This document shows positions 1 to 9,564 of a DNA stretch of 64,000 nt, piece by piece. The first letter of the stretch is position 1, and each line of letters starts with the position of its first letter. The notes beneath the pieces are model-generated. The model had not been told where the DNA came from. It ran no database searches and saw nothing but the letters and a program-made list of their open reading frames with translations. Both the position numbers and the translations under genes were made by a program. Source of the stretch: an uncultured Lachnospiraceae bacterium (GTDB taxonomy: Bacteria; Bacillota; Clostridia; Lachnospirales; Lachnospiraceae); NCBI GenBank assembly GCA_947630925.1, contig CANRJM010000009.1, positions 1 through 64,000 of the forward strand. Direction: 5' to 3'.

Positions 1-43
1 TACCATAGCAAAGAAGTTAATAAAACACCAACTATCTTTGCTT

Positions 44-370
44 TTAGTAAAATTTTTCTCTATTTTTTTGCCTTTCATGCTGCCTTTCTGCAATATCAAC
101 AATCTCTTCATACATTTCCCTTGGTAAATATTCCTTAAAATACTCTAACACCCGGCTATCCTCACTCAACGCATTATTCTCCCAATCCAATTCCTCATAC
201 TGCTCTTTCTGATACCTCTGTTTCTCTTTAAGTTTCTTGCACTCCCATTTCAAATCTTTATTTACTTCTTTAACCGTATATAGTTCCTGCTTTACCTTAT
301 ACTCCATAACAGAAAGATCATGATTTCTCCCTTTTTGCTTTTCCTTAAATTCCATATTCAAATACTTCAT
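44..370 (-). CDS. Hypothetical charged coiled-coil protein, possible remnant
   Basis: The 108-residue product is very rich in Lys and Glu and looks like one long coiled coil, followed by a short segment near the C-terminus (LPREMYEEIVDIAE) that could be a separate helix. No ribosome binding site precedes the ATG, and an in-frame stop lies a few codons upstream. The style resembles the C-terminal tail of plasmid mobilisation/recombination proteins, but no catalytic motif is present, so this is only a guess. It sits beside a broken XRE regulator at the window edge, which suggests a decayed mobile-element remnant. The function is unknown. Confidence 0.4.
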   Translation of the reverse strand: MKYLNMEFKEKQKGRNHDLSVMEYKVKQELYTVKEVNKDLKWECKKLKEKQRYQKEQYEELDWENNALSEDSRVLEYFKEYLPREMYEEIVDIAERQHERQKNREKFY

Positions 371-434
371 TACACATGATTCTGCTATTTATGTTTTTCG
401 TAATTTTCTTTTATATGAAATCAGGAGGTTTGCT

Positions 435-916
435 ATGGGCGACGGTAAGAAATTAAAAGAATTTATTGACAGCAAAGGAACTAACGTAAGAAAAATTGCA
501 AAAGAAACCGGTATCAGTGCCACAACTTTATATACCATTATTTAGAAAGATACGAATATTCGTTTTGACTTTGCACTTCGACTGGCAAATGCATTAGATA
601 TTGATGTAAATGAAATATGCTCCACCAGTCCATTTTCCGGCAAAATGATACCACTTGAAACATTGCCTGATTTTCCATCCGGTATCAACGAGGCTTTAGA
701 CTCCAGCCGTATAAAGACTTATTAAAAAACTCACTCTATCCTCTTATGGCTCTGTTCGGCAAAAACAGTATGCCTGATGTAGACAATCTGCTTACGTCTT
801 TTTATCAGTTGGATAATGAAGCAAGACAGGAGATTGTTGAAACAATACAGCTTAAGTTGAAATATCATAAAAACCCTGAACGGGCAGAAAATGTAAAACA
901 GATAAAAAGATGGTAA
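435..916 (+). pseudogene. XRE-family HTH regulator, broken by a nonsense codon and a frameshift
   Basis: An AGGAGG site lies just before the ATG at 435. The first 36 codons give the start of a helix-turn-helix (VRKIAKETGISATTLYTII). A TAG at 543-545 then interrupts the frame, and the same frame resumes with KDTNIRFDFALRLANALDID, the normal second half of an XRE fold. It reaches a second stop at 723-725. The following frame, starting at about 722, continues coherently (LYPLMALFGKNSMPDVDNLL) to TAA at 914-916. The intact protein would be about 160 residues. One point mutation (for example CAG to TAG) and one indel near 720 explain the pattern. It was probably a small phage- or element-type repressor. 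A plus-strand terminator follows. Confidence 0.75.
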
Positions 917-942
917 AATTATTCAATAATACATGACGAAAC

Positions 943-983
943 AAGCTCCGGCGAACACAAAATTTGCCAGAGCTTATTTTTAT
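943..983 (+). terminator. Intrinsic terminator after the XRE pseudogene
   Basis: AAGCTCCGGCGAA (943-955) pairs with TTTGCCAGAGCTT (963-975), with one mismatch and a G-U pair, and is followed by ATTTTTAT. It lies 27 nt after the pseudogene stop on the same strand. Confidence 0.6.
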
Positions 984-1030
984 GGCACCGTTTCGGCACC
1001 AAATATACAATTTTACTCATAGCAAGACGA

Positions 1031-1066
1031 TAAAAAGGCATCCCCGAAACCTCTTCGGGAATGCCC
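1031..1066 (-). terminator. Intrinsic terminator of tuf
   Basis: On the minus strand a 12-bp stem (GGCATTCCCGAA with TTCGGGGATGCC, including a G-U pair) is closed by a short GAGGT loop and followed by TTTTTA. It starts 23 nt after the tuf stop codon. Confidence 0.9.
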
Positions 1067-1088
1067 ATAAATACTAGCTCTAAATTAA

Positions 1089-2276
1089 TTACTCAATAAT
1101 TCTGGCAACCTTACCAGAACCAACCGTTCTACCACCCTCGCGGATAGCGAAGTTAAGTCCCTGCTCCATAGCGATTGGATGAATTAACTCAATCGTCATC
1201 TCTACGTTATCGCCAGGCATACACATTTCTACACCGTCCGGCAGATTACAAACGCCGGTTACGTCTGTTGTTCTGAAGTAGAACTGAGGACGATAGTTGT
1301 TAAAGAATGGAGTATGACGTCCACCCTCGTCCTTTGTTAATACGTAAACCTGAGCAGCAAATTTCTTATGGCAGGTTACAGTACCAGGAGCGGTAAGAAC
1401 CTGACCTCTTTCAACTTCTTCTCTCTTGATACCACGAAGAAGAGCGCCGATGTTATCGCCGGCCTGTGCTTCATCAAGAAGCTTACGGAACATCTCAATA
1501 CCTGTTACAGTAGTCTTTGTTGTCTCTTCCTTAATACCAACAATCTCAACTTCTTCATTGATATGAAGCACGCCACGCTCTACTCTACCGGTAGCTACAG
1601 TACCACGACCAGTAATTGTGAAAATATCCTCGATAGGCATCAGGAATGGCTGATCTGTTGCACGCTGTGGATCTGGAATGAATTCGTCAACGGCATCCAT
1701 AAGTTCCATAATCTTATCTCCCCACTCGCCGCTTGGATCTTCCAAAGCTTTAAGAGCAGAACCCTTAATAATCGGGCAATCCTTGAAACCATATTCTTCA
1801 AGGTTTTCTGTTACTTCCATCTCTACTAATTCAATCAATTCCTCATCATCAACCATATCGCACTTGTTCAAAAATACAACGATATAAGGAACGTTAACCT
1901 GACGAGAAAGTAAGATATGCTCTTTTGTCTGAGCCATAACACCATCTGTAGCAGCTACTACAAGGATAGCGCCATCCATCTGGGCAGCACCGGTAATCAT
2001 GTTCTTTACATAATCGGCATGTCCCGGGCAGTCAACGTGTGCATAATGTCTTTTTTCTGTCTCATACTCAACGTGAGCTGTAGAAATTGTAATACCTCTT
2101 TCTCTCTCTTCCGGAGCTTTATCAATATTTTCAAAATCTACTGCTGCATTACCGGCAACTCTCTGAGCAAGAGTCTTCGTAATAGCAGCCGTTAATGTTG
2201 TTTTACCATGGTCTACATGACCAATGGTACCAATGTTGCAATGGGGTTTGGTTCTTTCAAACTTTTCTTTAGCCAT
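1089..2276 (-). CDS. tuf: Elongation factor Tu
   Basis: This GTPase delivers aminoacyl-tRNA to the ribosomal A site in the cytoplasm. The 395-residue length is normal. The P-loop GHVDHGKTT is at residues 19-27, the switch-II motif DCPGH near 82, and the guanine-specificity motif NKCD near 137, followed by the two beta-barrel domains. An AAAGGAGG site precedes the ATG. It lies last in the str cluster (rpsL-rpsG-fusA-tuf) but has its own strong promoter in the 176-nt gap after fusA, so it can be expressed independently of the ribosomal protein genes. A strong terminator follows. Confidence 0.98.
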   Translation of the reverse strand: MAKEKFERTKPHCNIGTIGHVDHGKTTLTAAITKTLAQRVAGNAAVDFENIDKAPEERERGITISTAHVEYETEKRHYAHVDCPGHADYVKNMITGAAQMDGAILVVAATDGVMAQTKEHILLSRQVNVPYIVVFLNKCDMVDDEELIELVEMEVTENLEEYGFKDCPIIKGSALKALEDPSGEWGDKIMELMDAVDEFIPDPQRATDQPFLMPIEDIFTITGRGTVATGRVERGVLHINEEVEIVGIKEETTKTTVTGIEMFRKLLDEAQAGDNIGALLRGIKREEVERGQVLTAPGTVTCHKKFAAQVYVLTKDEGGRHTPFFNNYRPQFYFRTTDVTGVCNLPDGVEMCMPGDNVEMTIELIHPIAMEQGLNFAIREGGRTVGSGKVARIIE

Positions 2277-2357
2277 TTTTAATTATCCTCCTTTAAATCA
2301 TAGGCATGCGCCTAATATACGCTTCTACATTTTAACAAAATCCACGCTATGGGCATT

Positions 2358-2386
2358 ATTATATTGCAAATTGGATGAATTTTCAA
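2358..2386 (-). promoter_or_regulatory. Sigma-A promoter of tuf
   Basis: Minus strand: TTGAAA (2386-2381), a 17-nt spacer, then a perfect TATAAT (2363-2358). It lies about 80 nt before the tuf start codon, inside an AT-rich fusA-tuf gap. Confidence 0.75.
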
Positions 2387-2452
2387 GTGCTTTTCCATAA
2401 TAATGCCAATTGAATTTCAATTTTTATTATAATATTTTTAATTTTTTAAAAT

Positions 2453-4573
2453 TTACTCTGCATTTCTTGCAGCAAGCACCTTTTCCTGAACAGACTTAGG
2501 AACCGGCTCGTATTTCTCAAAGAACATAGAGTAGTTACCGCGTCCCTGCGTTCTGGAACGAAGATCGGTAGAATATCCAAACATTTCTGCTAAAGGTACG
2601 AAACCTCTGACAATTTTACCGCCGCCGATATCATCCATACCTTCAATACGGCCACGGCGTGAGTTGATATCTCCGATAACATCGCCCATATATTCTTCAG
2701 GCATAGTAACCTCAACCTTCATAATCGGCTCAAGCAATACCGGCTCTCCCTTCTTCATGGCATCTTTGAATGCCATAGAACCAGCAATATGGAATGCCAT
2801 TTCACTGGAATCGACTTCATGGTAAGAACCGTCCCATACGGTAGCATGCACGCCAAGTACAGGATAACCGCCAAGGATACCTGCCTGTGCAGCTTCCTCG
2901 ATACCCTCGCCTACTGCAGGGATATATTCCTTAGGAATTGCACCACCAACGACCGTAGACTCAAACTTGAAGGTCTCTTCTCCATTCGGATCCATTGGCT
3001 CAAACTTAACCTTACAATGACCGTACTGACCACGACCACCGGACTGCTTTGCGTACTTGCTGTCTACGTCAACCGGCTTTGTAAAGGTTTCCTTATAAGA
3101 TACCTGCGGAGCACCAACATTAGCCTCTACCTTAAATTCTCTCAAAAGACGGTCAACAATGACCTCCAAATGAAGCTCGCCCATTCCGGCAATAATGGTC
3201 TGACCGGTTTCCTGATTTGTATGGGCTTTGAACGTAGGATCTTCTTCTGCAAGTTTTGCCAAAGCTTCGCCCATCTTACCCTGACCGTCTTTTGTCTTAG
3301 GCTCAATCGCAAGTTCAATAACCGGTTCAGGAAATTCCATGGACTCCAGGATAACAGGATGCTGTTCATCGCAAATAGTATCGCCTGTCGTAGTATTCTT
3401 TAAACCTACAGCAGCAGCAATATCTCCTGAATATACCTTATCTAATTCCTCTCTCTTATTCGCATGCATCTGCAGAATACGACCCACGCGTTCTTTCTTA
3501 TTCTTCGTAGCATTCAATACATAAGAACCGGAGTTCAATGTACCGGAATATACTCTGAAAAATGCAAGCTTACCAACAAACGGATCTGCCATAATCTTGA
3601 ATGCAAGCGCAGAGAACGGCTCGTCATCAGCAGAGTGACGAACAACATCATTTCCTTCATCATCTACACCGGTAATATCAGGGATGTCCGTCGGCGCCGG
3701 CATATATTCAAGAACGGCGTCCAAAAGCTTCTGTACACCCTTATTCTTATAAGCCGAACCACAGCATACAGGAACTGCCTTACACTCACAAGTTGCTTTA
3801 CGAAGCGCTTTTTTCATATCGTCAACAGCTGGCTCTTCGCCTTCCAGATAAATCATCATCAGATCGTCATCAAGATCACAGATTTTTTCTATCAATTCTG
3901 TATGATACTCCTCTGCCTGCTCCTTCATATCCTCTGGAATTTCTGTAACGGTAATATCTTCGCCCTTGTCATCATTGTAAATGTATGCTTCCATTTCAAA
4001 CAAGTCAACAATGCCCTTAAATTCATCTTCCTTACCAATTGGCAACTGAAGAACAATAGCATTTTTACCTAATCTCTCACGAATCTGATCAACAGCTCCG
4101 AAGAAATCCGCACCTAAAATATCCATCTTATTAATGAATGCCATTCTAGGTACATTGTATGTGTCAGCCTGACGCCATACATTTTCTGACTGCGGCTCTA
4201 CGCCTCCCTTTGCACAAAATACGCCTAATGCACCATCCAATACACGCAGGGAACGCTCAACTTCTACTGTAAAGTCAACGTGACCCGGCGTATCAATGAT
4301 ATTGATACGGTGCTCCAATGCGCCCTCCTTAGGCTTTGTGTGGTCTTCCATCGTCCAATGACAAGTAGTAGCCGCAGATGTGATTGTGATACCTCTTTCC
4401 TGTTCCTGCTCCATCCAGTCCATAGTAGCAGTACCTTCATGCGTATCACCAATCTTATAATTAACACCGGTATAATATAAGATACGCTCTGTAAGCGTTG
4501 TCTTACCTGCATCAATATGAGCCATAATACCGATATTTCTTGTTCTCTCAAGTGGATATTCTCTTCCAGCCAA
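2453..4573 (-). CDS. fusA: Elongation factor G
   Basis: This translocase GTPase also acts in ribosome recycling. The 706-residue length is full. It shows AHIDAGKTT at residues 18-26, the DTPGHVDF switch II, NKMD specificity motif, then domains II-V including the domain IV segment GGRGQYGH and the C-terminal RSRTQGRG region. It is the canonical EF-G, distinct from the EF-G/TetM-like fusion at 10.7-13.3 kb. It lies 46 nt after rpsG and is probably co-transcribed with rpsL and rpsG. Confidence 0.98.
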   Translation of the reverse strand: MAGREYPLERTRNIGIMAHIDAGKTTLTERILYYTGVNYKIGDTHEGTATMDWMEQEQERGITITSAATTCHWTMEDHTKPKEGALEHRINIIDTPGHVDFTVEVERSLRVLDGALGVFCAKGGVEPQSENVWRQADTYNVPRMAFINKMDILGADFFGAVDQIRERLGKNAIVLQLPIGKEDEFKGIVDLFEMEAYIYNDDKGEDITVTEIPEDMKEQAEEYHTELIEKICDLDDDLMMIYLEGEEPAVDDMKKALRKATCECKAVPVCCGSAYKNKGVQKLLDAVLEYMPAPTDIPDITGVDDEGNDVVRHSADDEPFSALAFKIMADPFVGKLAFFRVYSGTLNSGSYVLNATKNKKERVGRILQMHANKREELDKVYSGDIAAAVGLKNTTTGDTICDEQHPVILESMEFPEPVIELAIEPKTKDGQGKMGEALAKLAEEDPTFKAHTNQETGQTIIAGMGELHLEVIVDRLLREFKVEANVGAPQVSYKETFTKPVDVDSKYAKQSGGRGQYGHCKVKFEPMDPNGEETFKFESTVVGGAIPKEYIPAVGEGIEEAAQAGILGGYPVLGVHATVWDGSYHEVDSSEMAFHIAGSMAFKDAMKKGEPVLLEPIMKVEVTMPEEYMGDVIGDINSRRGRIEGMDDIGGGKIVRGFVPLAEMFGYSTDLRSRTQGRGNYSMFFEKYEPVPKSVQEKVLAARNAE

Positions 4574-4619
4574 GACTCTTACCTCCTAATTGAATTAAAT
4601 TGATACACATGTCTTCCGA

Positions 4620-5165
<546 letters not shown>

Positions 5166-5246
5166 TCATCGGTACTCACGATATTTAAGTGTCCGCACCA
5201 GGTTAATCGGTAAAATTAATCCGGCACTTCACCAAATTAGTGAATC

Positions 5247-5660
5247 TTACTTCTTAGGTTTCTTCGCTCCATACTTAGAACGGCCCTGCTTTCTGTTCGC
5301 AACACCTGCCGTATCAAGCGTACCACGTACGATATGATATCTTGTACCCGGTAAATCCTTAACTCTTCCACCGCGGATCAAAACAACGCTATGCTCCTGT
5401 AAGTTATGGCCTTCGCCCGGAATATAGCTTGTCACTTCGATACCGTTAGAAAGACGAACTCTGGCAGTTTTTCTAAGAGCTGAGTTAGGCTTCTTAGGTG
5501 TGGCTGTACGAACTGCAGTACAAACACCTCTCTTCTGCGGAGAACTCTGTTCTACAACCTTCTTATTCAAAGAATTGTAAGTGTACTGAAGCGCAGGAGA
5601 ATTTGATTTCTTTGTGGAAACCTTTCTTCCTTTTCTTACTAACTGGTTAAATGTTGGCAT
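5247..5660 (-). CDS. rpsL: Ribosomal protein S12
   Basis: S12 is part of the decoding centre and first gene of the str operon. The 137-residue product starts [12 protein letters not shown] after an AGGAGGTG site. The conserved [11 protein letters not shown] loop carries Lys at the classic streptomycin-sensitivity position, and the [22 protein letters not shown] block is intact. The insert before QKRGVCT is typical of Firmicutes. rpoB/rpoC do not lie directly upstream here; the next gene upstream is metY, which has its own terminator. Confidence 0.97.
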   Translation of the reverse strand: MPTFNQLVRKGRKVSTKKSNSPALQYTYNSLNKKVVEQSSPQKRGVCTAVRTATPKKPNSALRKTARVRLSNGIEVTSYIPGEGHNLQEHSVVLIRGGRVKDLPGTRYHIVRGTLDTAGVANRKQGRSKYGAKKPKK

Positions 5661-5699
5661 TAATTTCACCTCCTATGATTATGATAAAGTTTTGTGCAG

Positions 5700-5730
5700 A
5701 TTATGCAGAAATCGATTTTCCACATAACAA
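5700..5730 (-). promoter_or_regulatory. Possible promoter of the rpsL-rpsG-fusA operon
   Basis: Minus strand: TTGTTA (5730-5725) and CATAAT (5705-5700) with a long 19-nt spacer, 40-70 nt before rpsL and downstream of the metY terminator. A promoter must lie in this gap, but the match is only moderate. Confidence 0.35.
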
Positions 5731-5785
5731 TTTTTTGCACAATACCGGTCCAACGCAGCCACAAGCGCCACATTCTTCCTTTATG

Positions 5786-5828
5786 CAAAAAAATGCACAC
5801 TCAGTTAGTTTAACACCAGAGTGTGCAC
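5786..5828 (-). terminator. Intrinsic terminator of metY
   Basis: Minus strand TGCACACTC pairs perfectly with GAGTGTGCA around a 16-nt loop, followed by seven T. It lies about 90 nt after the metY stop and insulates the str operon. Confidence 0.8.
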
Positions 5829-5919
5829 TTGTCAAGACTACTTTTTTACTCTTTTTCCGCATTTTTTCCGCATCCTGTGCAGTATAAGAGCGTTCCGGAA
5901 CATTATCCTTCCCGCATCA

Positions 5920-7227
5920 CTACTGTACAGCCTGAAATGCCTCACGTAAATCCTCAATAATATCATCAATGTGTTCCGTGCCAATGGACAGACGGATGGT
6001 ATTTGGAAAAATCCCCTGATCTTTCTGTTCTTCTTCACTCAACTCGGCATGCGTGGTAGACGCCGGATGAATCACAAGAGATTTAACGTCCGCTACATTG
6101 GCAAGCAGGGAAAACAATTCCAGATTGTCAATAAATTCCTGCGTTTTTTTAGCGTCCCCTTTGATTTCAAAGGTAAAAATAGAGCCGCCCCCATTTGGGA
6201 AATACTTTTTATACAATTCCTGCTGTTTTGCATCTTCGGCTACGGAAGGATGATGAATTTTCTCCACCAGCGGTTGTGTTTTCAGGAAATCAACAACCTT
6301 TAACGTATTCTCCACATGACGCTCTACACGAAGCGACAATGTCTCTAATCCCTGCAGGAAGAAAAATGCATGGAACGGAGATAATGTCGCCCCGGTATCG
6401 CGTAATAAGATAGCACGGATTCTTGTCACAAAAGCTGCCGGACCTGCTGCCTCTGCAAAGCTGATACCATGATAACTTGGATTCGGTTCTGTCAGTTGCG
6501 GGAACTTTCCGGAAGCCTTCCAGTCAAATTTCCCACCGTCTATGATAACTCCGCCGATTGTTGTACCATGTCCGCCGATAAATTTGGTTGCAGAATGAAC
6601 TACGATATCTGCGCCATATTCAATCGGACGAACCAGATATGGCGTTGCAAAGGTATTGTCGATAACCAATGGAATCTGATGTGCATGGGCAATTTCAGCG
6701 ATTGCTTCTATATCTACCACATCCGAATTTGGATTCCCCAGGGTTTCAATATAAACTGCCTTTGTATTCTCCTGAATAGCATTTTCAATTTCTTCTAAAT
6801 GATTCGGGTCAACAAAGGTAGTATCAATGTTATAATCCACTAACGTATGAGCAAGCAGATTATAAGTGCCTCCATAAATATTTTTTGCCGCTACAATATG
6901 GTCTCCTGCAAAAGCAAGGTTTTGAATAGTATAGGTAACCGCTGCCGCGCCGGAAGCAACGGCAAGCGCCGCTACGCCCCCTTCTAACGCTGCAATCCTC
7001 TGTTCAAATATATCTGTTGTTGGATTTGTTAAACGTCCGTAAATATTTCCTGCATCTTTTAATGCAAAACGATCTGCAGCATGTTGTGAATTATGGAACA
7101 CAAAAGAAGAAGACTGATAAATCGGTACTGCCCTTGCGTCCGTTACTGCATCTGCCGTCTCCTGCCCCACATGTAACTGCTTTGTCTCAAATTTAAAGTT
7201 TCTGTCTTTTCTTTCTAACTTTGCCAT
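5920..7227 (-). CDS. metY: O-acetylhomoserine sulfhydrylase (PLP-dependent)
   Basis: The enzyme makes homocysteine from O-acetylhomoserine and sulfide in methionine synthesis. It is a Cys/Met-metabolism PLP enzyme of 435 residues from the chosen ATG (MAKLERKDRNFKFET), the normal size for the family. It contains the YGRLTNPT motif, the ETLGNP segment, VDNTFATPYL, and the PLP-lysine motif SATKFIGGHGT. Two ATGs are adjacent (7230 and 7227), and the GAGG site favours the second. The open frame extends upstream, but that part is not family-like. It follows mnmA by 125 nt and ends at its own terminator. Confidence 0.93.
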   Translation of the reverse strand: MAKLERKDRNFKFETKQLHVGQETADAVTDARAVPIYQSSSFVFHNSQHAADRFALKDAGNIYGRLTNPTTDIFEQRIAALEGGVAALAVASGAAAVTYTIQNLAFAGDHIVAAKNIYGGTYNLLAHTLVDYNIDTTFVDPNHLEEIENAIQENTKAVYIETLGNPNSDVVDIEAIAEIAHAHQIPLVIDNTFATPYLVRPIEYGADIVVHSATKFIGGHGTTIGGVIIDGGKFDWKASGKFPQLTEPNPSYHGISFAEAAGPAAFVTRIRAILLRDTGATLSPFHAFFFLQGLETLSLRVERHVENTLKVVDFLKTQPLVEKIHHPSVAEDAKQQELYKKYFPNGGGSIFTFEIKGDAKKTQEFIDNLELFSLLANVADVKSLVIHPASTTHAELSEEEQKDQGIFPNTIRLSIGTEHIDDIIEDLREAFQAVQ

Positions 7228-7352
7228 CATATACCTCTTTCCTGCATCTATCATGCATTTTTTATTGCTATGCAATCCAAACAAACCGGTCTTCCTGACA
7301 TATGAGCAATGCCTTTCTGTTTTCCATGTATTGTTTGGAGCCCATACCTTGA

Positions 7353-8429
7353 TCAAATAATCGTACCACCGCCAGCAACATATTCGCCATCATACAAAAC
7401 CAATGCCTGTCCCGGCGTGACCGCTCTTTGCTTTTCTTCAAATATGCACTGGTATAAATCTTCTTCTTTTTTTTGGATGGTACAGACTGCTCCCGGATGA
7501 TTGTAGCGAATCTTCCCATAGTATGTTTTCTCTTCATCAAAGGAAGCCTCCGACATAAAATGGACCTGTCTGATATAAACCGTATCTGTCAGGCTTTCTT
7601 CTAATCTTCCTACTACCACTTCATTTGTTTCCGGTTTGATTTTCAGAACAAATACCGGATAGCCAAGCGATAGATTCAGCCCCTTCCTCTGACCGACAGT
7701 ATAATGTATCATTCCCTTATGCCGTCCAAGCACATTTCCTGAAACATCTACAAAATTCCCCTCTGCAGATACCTGTCCGGTTTCCCGCTCGATATAGGAA
7801 GCGTAATCCCCATCAGGTACAAAACAGATTTCCATACTGTCTGCCTTATCTGCCACTTCCAGACCAATCCTCTTTGCAATCCTCCGAACCTCTTCTTTCT
7901 CATATTCTCCGATCGGCATCAACGTACAAGCTAGCTGGCTTTGTGTCAGATTATAAAGAGCATAGGTTTGATCCTTTCGTGCCGTTACGGAATTTCTTAC
8001 TGCAAATCTTCCATTTGGAAGGCGGCAGACTCTGGCATAATGTCCGGTAGCAATATAATCCGCCCCAATCTCTAAACTCCTTTGCAGCAAAGATTCCCAC
8101 TTGACATAACGATTGCAGGCAATACAGGGATTCGGCGTACGCCCCTCCTGATATTCCCGGATAAAATAGTCAATCACATTTTTTCGGAATGCCTCTTTAA
8201 AGTTCATAACATAGTATGGAATTCCTAATTTTTGGGCAACCCTGCGCGCATCCTCTACTGCGCTGAGTCCGCAGCAGCCGCCTTCATGTTCAAGGGTGCA
8301 GATATCCTCTTCCTGCCATATCTGCATGGTAACGCCAATGACTTGGTATCCCTGCTCCTTTAACAGATATGCCGCCACGGAAGAATCTACCCCGCCCGAC
8401 ATTCCTACCACAACCGTCTTATTCTTCAT
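7353..8429 (-). CDS. mnmA: tRNA-specific 2-thiouridylase MnmA
   Basis: MnmA thiolates U34 of Lys, Glu and Gln tRNAs using sulfur relayed from a cysteine desulfurase. The 358-residue product begins with the PP-loop ATPase motif MSGGVDSS (residues 9-16). The TPNPCIACN segment carries a catalytic Cys, and the C-terminal MnmA beta-barrel (GMIHYTVGQRKGL) is present. A GAGGG site precedes the ATG. It lies 29 nt after nadA and is probably co-transcribed. No desulfurase gene is adjacent, so the sulfur donor must be encoded elsewhere. Confidence 0.96.
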   Translation of the reverse strand: MKNKTVVVGMSGGVDSSVAAYLLKEQGYQVIGVTMQIWQEEDICTLEHEGGCCGLSAVEDARRVAQKLGIPYYVMNFKEAFRKNVIDYFIREYQEGRTPNPCIACNRYVKWESLLQRSLEIGADYIATGHYARVCRLPNGRFAVRNSVTARKDQTYALYNLTQSQLACTLMPIGEYEKEEVRRIAKRIGLEVADKADSMEICFVPDGDYASYIERETGQVSAEGNFVDVSGNVLGRHKGMIHYTVGQRKGLNLSLGYPVFVLKIKPETNEVVVGRLEESLTDTVYIRQVHFMSEASFDEEKTYYGKIRYNHPGAVCTIQKKEEDLYQCIFEEKQRAVTPGQALVLYDGEYVAGGGTII

Positions 8430-8458
8430 CGCCTGTCCCTCGTCTGCAAGAAAAGTAG

Positions 8459-9358
8459 TTACTGTGCCAGTTCTAACATACGGGCTAACGGCTTATTAGC
8501 CTTAACCCGCATCGCTTCGTCCAACGTAAGCTCCGGTTCCATCTCTTCCAAAGCTGTTTTTACTTTATCTAATGTAATCCGCTTCATATTTGGACAAAAC
8601 TGTCTGTGTCCCACGGAAAAAAATCGTTTGCCCGGATTTTTCTGCTCCAGTTCATAAAATACACCCATCTCTGTACAAATAATAAATTCTTTCGCATCAC
8701 TGGCCGTTGCAAAATCAATGATTTCAGAGGTACTGCCTATAAAATCGGAAATATCCAGCACATCCTCCGTACATTCCGGATGGGAAAGCACCAATGCGGC
8801 CGGATGCAGCTCTTTTGCCCTTTGCACGCTCTCTCTGTCAATACTTTTATGTACATGGCAATATCCGTCATTAAAAATAAATTTTTTTTCCGGAAGCTTT
8901 TTTGCAATGTATCTGGCAAGATTGTTATCCGGAATAAAGAAAATATGCTGATTGGAAAGCTTTTGTACAATACGCATCGCATTGGAAGAAGTAACGCAGA
9001 CATCTGATTCTGCTTTAATTTCTGCTGTTGAATTCACATAACAGACAACTGATACGTCCGGATATAATTTCCTTACTTCATGAATTTTATCAATGTCAAC
9101 CATATGGGCCATCGGGCAGTCTGCCAGCTTATCCGCCATAATTACTTTTTTTTCCGGATTTAAGATCTTGGCGCTTTCTCCCATGAAAGAAACACCGCAA
9201 AACAAAATATTTTTCTGCTTTACCTGCGTCGCCTTCTTTGCCAGAAAATAAGAATCCCCTACATAATCCGCAATTTCCTGTACTTTTCCATCCACATAAT
9301 AGTGCGCTAAAATCACAACATCTTTTTCTTCCTTCAAACGTTTGATGTCCTCTACCAT
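8459..9358 (-). CDS. nadA: Quinolinate synthase A
   Basis: NadA condenses iminoaspartate with dihydroxyacetone phosphate to quinolinate for de novo NAD synthesis, using a 4Fe-4S cluster. The product from MVEDIKRLKEEKD is 299 residues. It has the AHYYVDGKVQ start, and three conserved Cys in LFCGVSFMGE, AESDVCVTSSNA and HRQFCPNMKRI. The start at 9358 is chosen because GGAG lies 6 nt before it; ATG 9370 is in frame but overlaps the leader structure. nadB and nadC are not adjacent, unlike the usual cluster. A structured leader (9360-9458) ends right at its ribosome binding site. Confidence 0.95.
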   Translation of the reverse strand: MVEDIKRLKEEKDVVILAHYYVDGKVQEIADYVGDSYFLAKKATQVKQKNILFCGVSFMGESAKILNPEKKVIMADKLADCPMAHMVDIDKIHEVRKLYPDVSVVCYVNSTAEIKAESDVCVTSSNAMRIVQKLSNQHIFFIPDNNLARYIAKKLPEKKFIFNDGYCHVHKSIDRESVQRAKELHPAALVLSHPECTEDVLDISDFIGSTSEIIDFATASDAKEFIICTEMGVFYELEQKNPGKRFFSVGHRQFCPNMKRITLDKVKTALEEMEPELTLDEAMRVKANKPLARMLELAQ

Positions 9359-9359
9359 A

Positions 9360-9458
9360 TCTATCTCCATTCCGGAGCGTTTATAAGACAAGTCCATGGA
9401 AATCTTCCATTCACATTTTCCATCAGGGCTGATTTGTGACGCTCCGGCACAAATAGCC
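9360..9458 (-). promoter_or_regulatory. Repeated structured 5' leader, copy 1 (before nadA)
   Basis: Read on the minus strand, GGCTATTTGTG pairs with CACAAATCAGCC (one bulge). The loop CCGGAGCGT is fully complementary to ACGCTCCGG at 9380-9372, just before the GGAG of nadA. Between them are a conserved CCCTGATGG block and a small ATGGAA/TTCCAT hairpin. A second copy lies at 22255-22359 before another gene, with compensatory changes in the first stem. A separate 8-bp hairpin (AAGTGAGC with GCTCACTT, 9460-9480) lies just upstream. I do not recognise it as a named riboswitch class. Confidence 0.7.
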
Positions 9459-9564
9459 AAAGTGAGCGGTAGGCTCACTTGTGAAAAATAAACTGCCATC
9501 CAATTATTTTGATAAAAGGCAGATTTCCAACAAAACATTGTAAATCCGCCCATAAAATTGATTT

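Noticed and set aside
1368..1829. Plus-strand ORF inside tuf, 153 residues
   Set aside because: Shadow of tuf; no ribosome binding site and no recognisable protein.
5661..5780. Ribosomal-protein leader structure before rpsL
   Set aside because: No convincing fold could be seen beyond the metY terminator, so only a weak promoter is listed.
9460..9480. 8-bp hairpin upstream of the nadA leader as pta terminator
   Set aside because: There is no T-run after it on the minus strand.
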